Shown here: positions 20,697 through 28,694 of the stretch, one piece after another | Layout: each line of letters opens with the position of its first letter | How positions within the stretch are numbered: position 1 is the first letter of the stretch | Origin: Hypsibius dujardini | Taxonomy: Eukaryota; Tardigrada; Eutardigrada; Parachela; Hypsibiidae | Direction: 5' to 3' | DNA length: 28,694 nt | NCBI GenBank assembly: GCA_001579985.1 | Contig: LRSR01011096.1 | Coordinates: 1 to 28,694, forward strand | Notes under the pieces: generated by a model | Told to the model about the DNA's origin: nothing | What the model saw: the letters and a program-made list of their open reading frames with translations, nothing else | The model's database searches: none | Position numbers and translations under genes: made by a program

Positions 20697-22141
20697 CTGC
20701 TAAAACATACGCTGTACCGTGCCACGTTCTTCCGACCGGGCTGCCACGAGACCCTTTCACGTCGCGCACAGTCGCGAGTGCAATCTCAAGTATGGATCGT
20801 GCGTGTACGTGTTGTTTACCGCAGCTGCTCTTGCTATCGCAGGAATATTCGCTCGGAGAAAGAATGCAGTTGTGTTTTCAATGGGCAATTTCGCGATGGA
20901 AATGTTTACCGTACATCGTAGTTTTGTTACTGTCTGCAGAGAACCAGGCACTCAGACTGCTGTGATCCGTACCCTGGAGCTGGAGGGTGTTCGTACTTTG
21001 TACGCGAAATTGATCTGTTTACCGCAATAGCGCATTGCTCAGAGTGTCGGCTGGAATTGTTCCGTCAGCACTGCAGCATTGCTCGAACATGTTTTTTTAA
21101 TATCGTGCAAAGGAAATCGGTTAAAGGAAAAGGAGGTATTCATGTTCTGCCAACAGTAGAATTATTATTAGCTCACCGAGAATATGTAAAAATTTCGGAA
21201 CGTTGAGAAAACAATGGAAAATTGCACTTTCTTACTTTTCACAGTAAATGTGCCCATTTTTTTAATGTTCTTAAAGGAGCAACTTTTGACAGAGCGAAAA
21301 ACAAAGTTTATTTATAAGCGATTCGCGTCGGCAGAAATTTGTTCCAAAGATAATGAGCGGGGATGTGAGCCATTATCGGACAAGAACAGCGATTCGTCAC
21401 CGATATTCGACAAATCGACTGTCTCACCGCCCCGTGAAATCTACACAAAATTCTTCTTATGCTAATCAATTCTGATTTGAATTTCGGTTGAAATATGAAA
21501 AAAAATGCCAAAAACTATTGCTTTGAAAACGTTTTAAAAATGGGCGCATCACTTTTAAAATAAAGGGAAATGGAATCTTACTACGGTTTCAGCCAAATTT
21601 CTCTTCTAACTTACGGTTTCTCATTCAGCCAAAAAATTACGCCAGAAAATACGACCGAAATATATTCCGGAAATCACCATAAATACAGAACTTAAATAAA
21701 AATAACACATAAGGTAATTTCGAATTCGACGTCTGATAATCGCCCCAAGAACATTTTCGGACCTCGACTGTTCGTAAATATTTTCTTACACGGCTCAATG
21801 TACGATTAATATGCGCGAAGTGATAATTAAATCTTAAGTTTTTGAATCTTTTGCTGTTTTTATCTGCCAAAATAGAGCCGAAAAAATAAAAGAATTATTC
21901 CGCACACTATTGGTTAATGCTTTTATGATCCGATTCAGGATGAAGAATGTCAGTACATTGTCCATCCAGATACGCCTGCCTCTGCTTCGCTAATTGTGCT
22001 AAACTCCACGTACAAAAAAATGCGAGACCCAATATACTTGACTTCTCGCAAAACGAAATCTGCAAACGAGTACCAACATAAAGCATTTACGTTTTCCTCT
22101 GAAAACTAAGCTCTTTTGATTTATCGCCATTAGCAAACTCG
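20697..22141. other. Non-genic or unresolved spacer
   Basis: 20719-21030 is relatively GC-rich and has a 103-codon plus-strand frame with one hydrophobic segment (YVLFTAAALAIAGIF). It lacks recognisable homology or splice context. The rest, to 22141, is AT-rich with only short shadow frames. Confidence 0.35.
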
Positions 22142-22147
22142 TTTAAT
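22142..22147 (-). terminator. Variant polyadenylation signal ATTAAA
   Basis: Minus-strand ATTAAA 23 bases past the stop of the 131-residue gene. The site is close to the stop, and the signal is the common variant rather than AATAAA. Confidence 0.35.
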
Positions 22148-22169
22148 ATCCAACTCAAATTTGAAACAG

Positions 22170-22565
22170 TTAGTTTCCGCTATCTGTCGCAGGTTTGCCC
22201 AGGACTTGACTGAACGTTTCAGCCACAGTTTTTCCCTCCAAGCTGGCCCGACGCACGGCTTCGATCGGTTGGCCGTAGTTGTCCATCGACGCAACGCGAT
22301 CGTGAGCGAGTAGTTCGAAGGTGATGGAAACCTCTTCGTCCCGTTTCTCCCAGTCGTCCATCGAGCCCCGGCGGTAAGGCGTGTAGTTTCCAGTCAAGCT
22401 CTGCGGCTCCTCCAGGTTGTACACCAGTTCGGAGTATACTGAGTCCGCCATCGGATTGACAGAAGATGAAGAGACAGGTGCAGCTGTCACAGAAGAAGTC
22501 GTTGCCGCATTTTGATCGGATGGAGTTTGGTCTGTCGAAGCGGGGCTGTTTTCTGCGGTCGACAT
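22170..22565 (-). CDS. Disordered Ser/Thr-rich hypothetical protein, 131 aa, single exon
   Basis: A continuous frame runs from ATG (context GAAAATGTCG) to TAA. Residues 1-40 are low-complexity Ser/Thr/Ala/Pro/Gln and predicted disordered. There is no signal peptide or membrane segment, so a cytosolic or nuclear location is likely. The remainder is acidic and mixed, with SVYSELVYNLEEP, a VSITFELLAHDR stretch and a short helical SLEGKTVAETFSQVLG. Three spaced Arg-X-X-Ser sites (YRRGSMDDW, DRVASMDNY, VRRASLEGK) resemble targets of PKA-type kinases. An ATTAAA variant polyadenylation signal lies on the minus strand 23 bases past the stop. The family is not recognised. The higher GC content than the flanks supports coding. 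Confidence 0.72.
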   Translation of the reverse strand: MSTAENSPASTDQTPSDQNAATTSSVTAAPVSSSSVNPMADSVYSELVYNLEEPQSLTGNYTPYRRGSMDDWEKRDEEVSITFELLAHDRVASMDNYGQPIEAVRRASLEGKTVAETFSQVLGKPATDSGN

Positions 22566-22739
22566 TTTCCTATCCCTCTACCTATTGGTTCAGAACAGGT
22601 AGAAAACTCATTAGGCAATCTGTTCATAGGAACTACGCCTGTAAAAAATGGTAACGAAATATATTTAAAAAACCGTCAAACTTTCATTTTCCAAATTTTG
22701 GTGTGCAAGTGGATAACATGGTCAAAGACCGAGAGATGA

Positions 22740-23389
22740 GATTTTAGATTTCGACGCTTTAACTTGAAATATTTATTCAACGCTCCTCTAGTCATGAGTC
22801 GAACAAAAGATTGGTTTTATAACGCTGAAAAAATAATTCACAAAAATGTTTGCTTGTCAATTTTCACACGAGCACTGCATTTTTCTTTGACATTCGGTTG
22901 CAGGTTTTGAATCCGGCCTCTGCTACCAATCAAATTTGGGCTTTTCCAGATCGATTCAATTTAAATTCGGCATGTCTTTCACGGCTTGCGAGTAACGGAT
23001 AACTCATTAGTGACATTGCGAGACAAAGAAAAAGAAACCCAACCGCAAGAAAATTTAATTTTCTTCCTTCTGCGCCGGGCTCAAAAAATGAGTCATGCAC
23101 AAGAAAACACGAACGCGATACTGAGAAATCGAGTCAATGCTTAATCAACGAACCACGACCCATCAATAACTGCGAATCTTTGATGATTTATATTTATTAG
23201 TGAAGTTTTTAATTTAAAATTATACAGGTCCGAAATTTAGTTCAAAGCGCGCGTTATTCAAGTACATGTTTTTTATCTAGTCTATAAATCAAAACTACAG
23301 GTGGTGAATTAACTCAATTACCATCAGATTTCCCGGGAAAAATGGAGAAATGAACTCAATAGCAAGGAAAATAATAAATATAAAAGTTT
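22740..23389. other. Non-genic spacer
   Basis: AT-rich; no exon, RNA gene or repeat that I can support. Confidence 0.4.
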
Positions 23390-23760
23390 TTATACCTGTG
23401 TAATTATTTTAGTTTTATATATGTATACTAACACAACATTTAGTATTTTAATATTACTATTAATTATTGATAATTATAACTCTTCATATGGATTAATATT
23501 AATTAACGTTCGTATTAATATTACCAGTCTTATCATTAACAGTAAGGATGTTATTATTAATGATGACTTTAATATTAATAAACAATAATAAATATTCTTA
23601 TTACAATAATAATACTGGTATTCATACTAATAGTAATAATAATTATATGAACGATTTTCTTAATAATAAATATTTTTATCATGATAATATTCATCATATT
23701 ATTTTTTATCATTATTATTATTAATATTACAGTTATTATTTATAGTGTTATTTATATTTC
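23390..23760. repeat. ATT/TAA-rich low-complexity tract
   Basis: Degenerate trinucleotide-like run of TTA, ATT and AAT words, almost free of G and C. Confidence 0.75.
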
Positions 23761-24285
23761 AATTGTTTCTGGGTAGGATAATGAAGATTAGCGTTGTTTA
23801 TGGTTGCTCCAAAGATAAACAGTGTTTCGGGTGGGAGGAATCGTTAAACCGAGCGACTGAATTGTTTTGCGGGTGCAGGCGCGTAGACGCTTAACCGAGC
23901 GACTAGACGCAAAGCTTTTTGGCTGCCGCGTTTCTAGCTGGTACGGTCGCGGTTCTTCTGATAAGTTTTGTATCCCGCAAAGTCACTATTATGTCAGATA
24001 AAAAACGAGCGAAAAATTAGGCGTGGCTGTCTCCAAAACAATATTTTCGGTAGCGAAACGCCACGACTCTCTGCTTTCCCATGAACAACACCCTTCGTTG
24101 TTGAACCAGAAACGTTTTGTGATTTTTACGATCATAAGAAATGGAAGACTAAGCCATCATATTCAATGCAAAAGTATTCTTTTAATATAATGTAATATAA
24201 ATTTTCTTTTCAGAACTGCATTCAGTTCTTTTTTTCGCTCCATCCTTGCTTTATCCTCCCATTTCAGACAAAAAAGCGATCGGTG
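23761..24285. other. Spacer with a short direct repeat
   Basis: A 14-base motif (TTAAACGAGCGACT-like, as TTAAACCGAGCGACT and CTTAACCGAGCGACT) occurs twice about 47 bp apart near 23844 and 23891, in a locally GC-rich patch. No exon is supported. Confidence 0.4.
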
Positions 24286-24595
24286 TTAAACAAAGACATT
24301 TATGGAACAAGGCGCAACATCACTCAAATGCTCAGGAGTAAAGTCGGACAATGCATAGAGCTTTTCCCCACCCATCCCACCGATAAAGACTGACAGCTGA
24401 ATGTAAAGAAATACAGAAAATTTTGTATGATAAAAAGAAATTTCTGCACCTGGCTTGAAATTCGCTGAATCTCACAGCGTTTCCCCAAATACTCCAAAAT
24501 TCAGAAAACTGTTTCTGCCCGTAATAGAGCTAATGACTAAGCTTAATCCACGTATCTCATGCTTACCTTCCTTACTGGCTCAAATTGAAGCGATC
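24286..24595 (-). CDS. Last two exons of an unrecognised gene (partial)
   Basis: Exons 24595-24567 and 24396-24286 join in phase 0 with a strong GTAAGC donor and a TTACATTCAG acceptor. They give SLQFEPVRK followed by LSVFIGGMGGEKLYALSD, then FTPEHLSDVAPCSINVFV and a stop. The reading is evenly mixed and looks protein-like. An ATTAAA variant lies near 24181 on the minus strand. Upstream exons were not settled: one minus-strand frame at about 24827-24736 reads KGFPGEFEVQAQASNTVALY but does not join in phase, while the overlapping frame that does join (AFLENLRFKLRRQ) looks less protein-like. Function unknown. Confidence 0.42.
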
Positions 24596-25224
24596 CTGCA
24601 CGGAAGACGAAAATTAGCCTTGAAGGCGTAGGCCAATTATTATACGATTTATTCCCGGACAAGTTCGGAAACCCGAAGTAATTACTGAGAAAAAGCAAAG
24701 AAAGCAACGAAAGATGGGAATGACTGGATTAAATAGTTTCCAACCGTTTGTTCTGATAGAGAGCGACAGTATTTGACGCCTGAGCTTGAACCTCAAATTC
24801 TCCAGGAAAGCCTTTCAAGGACAATTGCAACGGAGAACGGGGCTAATCCTTGAGCCGCATTGCCAAGAATGTTTTCTCGGAGCAAACAATTACGTCGAAA
24901 AAATTGGGTGAGGAAAAAGCACCAGATCGCGCACCATACATTAAATTCTCCGTACGTTGGAGCGGTTTCTTTTTAGGAAATCACTATAGTCCCACCCTTT
25001 CCCACCCATTCACCATGGTCCCACCCTTTTCCCACTCTTTTCACTATGGTCCCACCCTTTTAATTTTTTTAATTGAAATACAATAAAAAATGACTTTCAA
25101 GACGTTACCAGGATACTTAATTATTCATAAGATATATTACTGATTGATGGAACGATTGATATCCAAGAGCCAAACAATTTCCAATAGTAGTTTATTAGTA
25201 CTCTGACTTTAGTATCGAGACAAA

Positions 25225-25413
25225 ATGAGTGAGAGTGGCAGCTCCGTCGCAGATGACGGGGACCGCTCAGATGACAAGGAAGGTATTTCCGACTCGGAAC
25301 AGACAGGCTCCCAAGAAGCGGAGCAGCTTTACCAACCAAAGATATCGGAAGCGAAAGATCTCAAGAACCGGTATGCTTCATATGCTGATTGGGAAACGGA
25401 CTTTCTGCCATAA
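25225..25413 (+). CDS. Small acidic disordered protein, 62 aa, single exon
   Basis: The frame starts in a favourable context (GACAAAATGA) and ends at TAA 46 bases before an AATAAA, the layout of a compact intronless gene. The N-terminal half is Ser/Asp/Glu/Gly-rich (MSESGSSVADDGDRSDDKEG) with several acidic Ser sites suited to CK2-type phosphorylation. The C-terminal half is more ordered-looking (LKNRYASYADWETDFLP) with aromatic residues. There is no signal peptide or membrane segment. It lies entirely inside the spacer of the inverted repeat 24980-25600. No family is recognised. The ORF is short, so chance cannot be excluded, but start context, composition and polyadenylation signal agree. 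Confidence 0.5.
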   Translation: MSESGSSVADDGDRSDDKEGISDSEQTGSQEAEQLYQPKISEAKDLKNRYASYADWETDFLP

Positions 25414-25458
25414 TCTTGTAACCGCTTATTTAGTCTCGTGGTGTTCGGTTTTATCTGT

Positions 25459-25464
25459 AATAAA
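25459..25464 (+). terminator. Polyadenylation signal AATAAA for the small acidic ORF
   Basis: AATAAA 46 bases past the TAA at 25413, just before the right inverted-repeat arm. Confidence 0.5.
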
Positions 25465-25600
25465 TCAAGAACAGCCATCCGTTCCATTATTCAACTTTAT
25501 TCAAATTAAAAACGAAAAGGGTGGGACTATAATAAAAGGGTGGGAAAAGGGTGGGACTATAGTGAAAAGGTGGGAGAAGGGTGGGACAATAGTGGTACCC

Positions 25601-26856
25601 TTCTTTTTAACCGTAAAAATAGACACCAAGCTGAGCTGAAGAAAAGTTACGTGTACGCTAGCGTTCACAAAGGCTTTTACAATCCAGGTCAGTTCCAAGG
25701 AGAGAGAAGCAAACACGGTCTTCCATGACAATGAGAAGGGACTTTTTGATCGTGAAGGGCGTGTGAAGCAATGATCAGACTTCGCAAGGATAAAACAACT
25801 CAACGATTGGGTTGAGCGAAAAAATTCCAGGTACTTTCTATTTTTACTGGGTGAAGAAACGAGGCACTGCACGTCGCATTTCTCTTTTTCCGTCATTTTT
25901 ATAATAAGGAAGTTGCGCAGGTCTTTCAAAAATAAACTTATACTCAAGCGAAAGGGAAAACGTCCTTGCAGTCAACGTTTCTTTTTGCGGGGCTTTATTG
26001 AGAATGCGCAAAGAAACGCACACGAACAACGAAACGTGAACGGAAGTTTAAACAACAGTTGACAGGCAGAACTTAACTCAAAGCACACATTTTATCTAAT
26101 GCAGACCGCTTAGCTCGTTCGAAATCATTGAGAAGACATTGTCTGGTAATCAACAAGACAGTAGTGGGGAAAACTTACGAATGCAGATTGCGGCTGATCT
26201 TTGTCGGAAATACGATGTGCCCAATCACTGCCAAATCAATCAATCAACTCAGCAACGTAAGAATATTTTCTACGAAATCAATGCCAGTCAATCAACTCAA
26301 AAAGATGAGTAAATTTTCCCGTCTTCCAAAAAATGACTAGACGAACCCAGATCACACTCATATTTTCGATTTCAATGTACCAGGAGAAAGAGGAAACAAT
26401 TCCTAAATGTAGACCGCTTTCTGGTCATTCAATTTCTTCAAAATTTTGCCAAAAAAATCGCATGAAAAAGACTGTCAAGAGACGTCGTTCCTTACCAAAC
26501 GAAGGGCTTCGTTTTGTATCTAACGTCGTAATTACGAAGAAACCGTCGTTTTTACGTTCGTTTCTTTTTTTCGTTTACGTCTTGGTTACTATTTTTTGAC
26601 GTGCACAACTTCCGTAATGTGGCTCGCTGTCGGTACGCAAGAGCGTTGTCTGGCAGTAAAATAAAACCATGTGTTGCAACGTTTTTCGAGCTGGCTCAGA
26701 ATGTGGTCAAATCCATTTGTCGGAGAGCAAAGTAATGAAAAAAAACGACATAAGTAAACAGGCCAAAACTCTCCAATTTTGTTTTCCGCGCAGGTAAAGC
26801 AGTTTATACTTCTCTGCAAGTGACAAAACACATTGAGCGTGGAAAAGCTCTAGAGT
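25601..26856. other. Spacer with an internal duplication; no supported gene
   Basis: At 26228-26314 two copies of a CAATCAACTCA(G/A)-AA block sit about 47 bp apart. A plus frame here, open from about 26103 to a TAA at 26308, reads MQIAADLCRKYDVPNHCQIN in part and could be an exon tail, but no acceptor or partner exon is convincing. The 148-codon minus frame at 25501-25947 runs into the inverted-repeat arm and is treated as artefact. Confidence 0.35.
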
Positions 26857-27802
26857 TTAAACTACTGAATTCAATTCACAACTTCCAGGCAGGTCTCCAC
26901 TTTTTGCTGGAGCTGCGACGCCGTTCGGATGTGTCTCCGATTCCTTTTCTGCGATCTTTGAATTTTTGAGGTACGCTTGCCATTCAGTCTCCTCCTCCTC
27001 ACGCGTGAGGATATGTCCCCTCCATTTGGTGAAACGGAACAGCCGATCGTTAATCAAACGGAGTCGGAAAAGCTCTCCGGGGACACGGGGCAGTTTCACA
27101 TCGCGTACATTCGTCGGTATAAAGAGTGTAATAAAGAATCCCAATACAATCGGCCCGAGGATCCAGCGGAAATTTACTTCGTACCTAAAATCACACAATC
27201 TACCGTCACCCTTCGAAATTCGTCAATCTTGTGCGATTTGTTCCCCTTTTTCGGTAAATACTGTATGTAATGATTAAATAACCAAAGTGGAGCGGGATGG
27301 CCTATCGTGGTTGCTATAAGAGATCGATGTTACAACTTGTTTGTAGTTTGTTTTAGTTTCTAAAAGTGAGCATTTAGTTCGAAGTTGAAATGTCGTAAGA
27401 AAATGTCCTCAGTTGTTAATCCGGAAAGGACGTGCGTCTGACTAATTGGAGGACAAATTTAATGACCAATAGAATTGCGTAAGAAGTAATTCCGTTTACG
27501 AAGAATGCAATTAAGAAGACATTTCGGAAAACGTTAAAATTCAAATTCGTTTATCAGATGGTGCCATTTTTCTTGAAGTGTGAGGCAATTGCTCACACGT
27601 TTTTCTAGGTCAATTGAGTTGATGTTTTGATGGGTTTTCGACGGGAAATTTCGCTATCGAAATTCCATAACAGCTTACCACATGTAGGCCATATCAAGCG
27701 ACGGATACTTTGCGTGCTGTTGGTTGTAAACAGCGCTGAAAATAAATCCACCACCAACTCCGGCTAAAGCCCAAGCCGTGAGCATCACTCCATACGTCGC
27801 AC
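26857..27802 (-). CDS. Major-facilitator transporter, oxalate/formate-antiporter-like, 3' end (partial)
   Basis: Two exons, 27802-27679 and 27184-26857, join in phase across TG|G (Trp) with GTAAGC donor and TTTTAG acceptor. They give about 150 C-terminal residues. The start fits the last two or three helices of an MFS protein: GATYGVMLTAWALAGVGGG resembles the conserved helix of the oxalate:formate antiporter group, then SAVYNQQHAKYPSLDMAY, then the final helix WILGPIVLGFFITLFIP. A basic and then acidic cytoplasmic tail follows (RDVKLPRVPGELFRLR, LTREEEETEWQAYLKN) and ends CELNSVV. The protein would move small carboxylates or similar solutes across a membrane; the substrate cannot be told. 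The 5' exons are not in the remaining 890 bases and must lie beyond the right edge. Confidence 0.75.
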
Positions 27803-28694
27803 CTGTGAGTCGAGATTTAAGAATGGCAACGATCAAACTAACTTTAGGCGATTTTCGGGTTTGAAATATGTTTCTCCATACATGATTAGCTTGAAAAATC
27901 ATTTCGTCGTTGTGGCCCCATAAACCTCATTTTGGGAGAATTTAAAGTCGGGAAAAGACAGAAAGATTTAGCTTTCTCTGCCTCTACTGCAAAATTATCT
28001 GTTTCTGGAATACGTTAAAAGATTTCTTAGTTAAATAAGCCACATCAAAATTCAATTTGAGATCGATTACCATTAGCAAAAACAGTTTTCGGGATTGGAG
28101 GCCGGAGCCTTGAGTTTCAGTCATGGCGGAACATGATTCGACATCTTTGGCTGCTATTTTGAAATAACTCTGAGCTCAGCTTTATGACTTAAGGAATATT
28201 TTTTGCAGATGACCGTCGACTTGAAAATGAATTATAGATAAGTCTGTGTACAAAAAAGTAAGCTTGAGCGGTTTTCAGAAATGATGGTTTTGCAGTGAAA
28301 GTCAGGGAAAGCTAAATCGTTCAGCGTTTTTCCGAGTTGGAAGTTATCCCAGCAAAAAGAATCTTCGGAACACAGAAGCAAAATAAATCTTTGAAAATCG
28401 TTATAATTATGCTTTTTATGAAATAAAAATTCAACAGCGAGTTTCATAATCGAAAATTACCCCAACTGACTTGGGAACGTTTTCAGCTGTCGAATTCAGA
28501 ACCGTTCCAAAATATTTTTTTTATTCAGATCTAATTTAGTAATGAATATAAAAATTTATTTTGCCGGTCAAGCTAAAAAAACTTTTTGTCGGTGAATTTT
28601 CAAAGTTGGCAGTTGTCTCAATAGACTTGCTGCTGCGTACCGTCAATTGATTGTTTGATTGAAATTGTGGGCAGACTGTTAGGTTGATTGTTGA
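27803..28694. other. Probable intron of the transporter gene
   Basis: The minus-strand transporter continues rightwards, so this AT-rich stretch is most likely intron. No further transporter exon could be found here. The 71-codon minus frame at 28232-28447 has no membrane-protein character. Confidence 0.45.

Larger units (their letters stand above)
24980..25600. repeat. Long inverted repeat flanking a small gene
   Basis: The left arm (about 24980-25085) and right arm (about 25487-25600) are inverted copies. Each consists of roughly three copies of an ATAGTCCCACCCTTTTCCCA unit, and on the spacer side both continue into a matching T-rich stretch (TTTTTAATTTGAAT-like). The 400-bp spacer contains an ORF with its own AATAAA. 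The arrangement suggests a MITE-like or snapback element that has captured, or inserted around, a small gene. No transposase or clear target duplication was seen. Confidence 0.85.

Noticed and set aside
20719-21030. 103-codon plus-strand frame with one hydrophobic segment
   Set aside because: Length is within chance for this window and no homology or splice signal supports it; kept only as an unresolved GC-rich spacer.
22880-22930. T-arm-like GGTTTTGAATCCGGCC suggestive of a tRNA
   Set aside because: No acceptor stem, D-arm or anticodon arm can be built around it.
25501-25947. 148-codon minus-strand frame
   Set aside because: It ends in the inverted-repeat arm, where the PPFSH repeats come from the minisatellite units; the rest has no recognisable domain or splice context.
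26103-26308. Plus-strand frame with Gln/Asn/Ser-rich tail
   Set aside because: It includes a local 47-bp duplication and has no convincing acceptor, start or partner exon.
1-28694. CRISPR arrays, operons, rRNA or tRNA genes, viral genes
   Set aside because: Scanned for by eye; none seen. Tandem arrays present are minisatellites, and gene structure is that of an intron-rich animal genome.

Overview
The window is nuclear DNA from an animal, most likely an invertebrate. The genes are split by many short introns with GT-AG borders. The intergenic DNA is AT-rich and full of inverted-repeat elements and simple repeats, and there are no operons, ribosome-binding sites or bacterial gene packing. An ecdysozoan such as a tardigrade would fit, but nothing here proves the phylum.

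Layout from left to right. 1-2590 is non-genic: a CTGT-type simple repeat, a 67-bp minisatellite, a 600-bp snapback element near 950-1550, and a divergent dispersed repeat. On the minus strand, 4776-2591 holds eight phase-compatible exons of the extracellular ligand-binding domain of a natriuretic-peptide-receptor/receptor guanylate cyclase type protein; neither the N-terminus nor any membrane, kinase-like or cyclase part was found. A 307-bp MITE lies at 5191-5497. On the plus strand, 6385-9078 encodes a complete four-exon secreted helical protein of 210 residues that I do not recognise. On the minus strand, 14646-11169 encodes an atypical rhodopsin-like GPCR (about 355 residues, three exons) whose first intron carries a TTAA-flanked palindromic MITE. 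On the minus strand, 20365-16807 is a complete twelve-exon sorbitol dehydrogenase gene (353 codons) with an in-frame TGA at one exon junction and two changes at otherwise conserved functional residues. A possible Cys-containing exon lies just upstream of it.

Further right are a single-exon 131-residue disordered protein with three basophilic-kinase-like sites (22565-22170, minus), the last exons of an unknown minus-strand gene (24595-24286), a 62-residue acidic single-exon ORF enclosed by long inverted repeats (25225-25413, plus), and the 3' end of a major-facilitator transporter of oxalate/formate-antiporter type (27802-26857, minus), which continues off the right edge.

The genes do not form an evident pathway. 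Two are membrane receptors, one is a polyol enzyme, one a transporter and one a secreted orphan. The connecting theme is the repeat landscape: several inverted-repeat families sit in introns and spacers and carry the octamer TGACGTCA far more often than chance. All gene models were read by eye from splice signals and reading phase, without alignment or transcript data.
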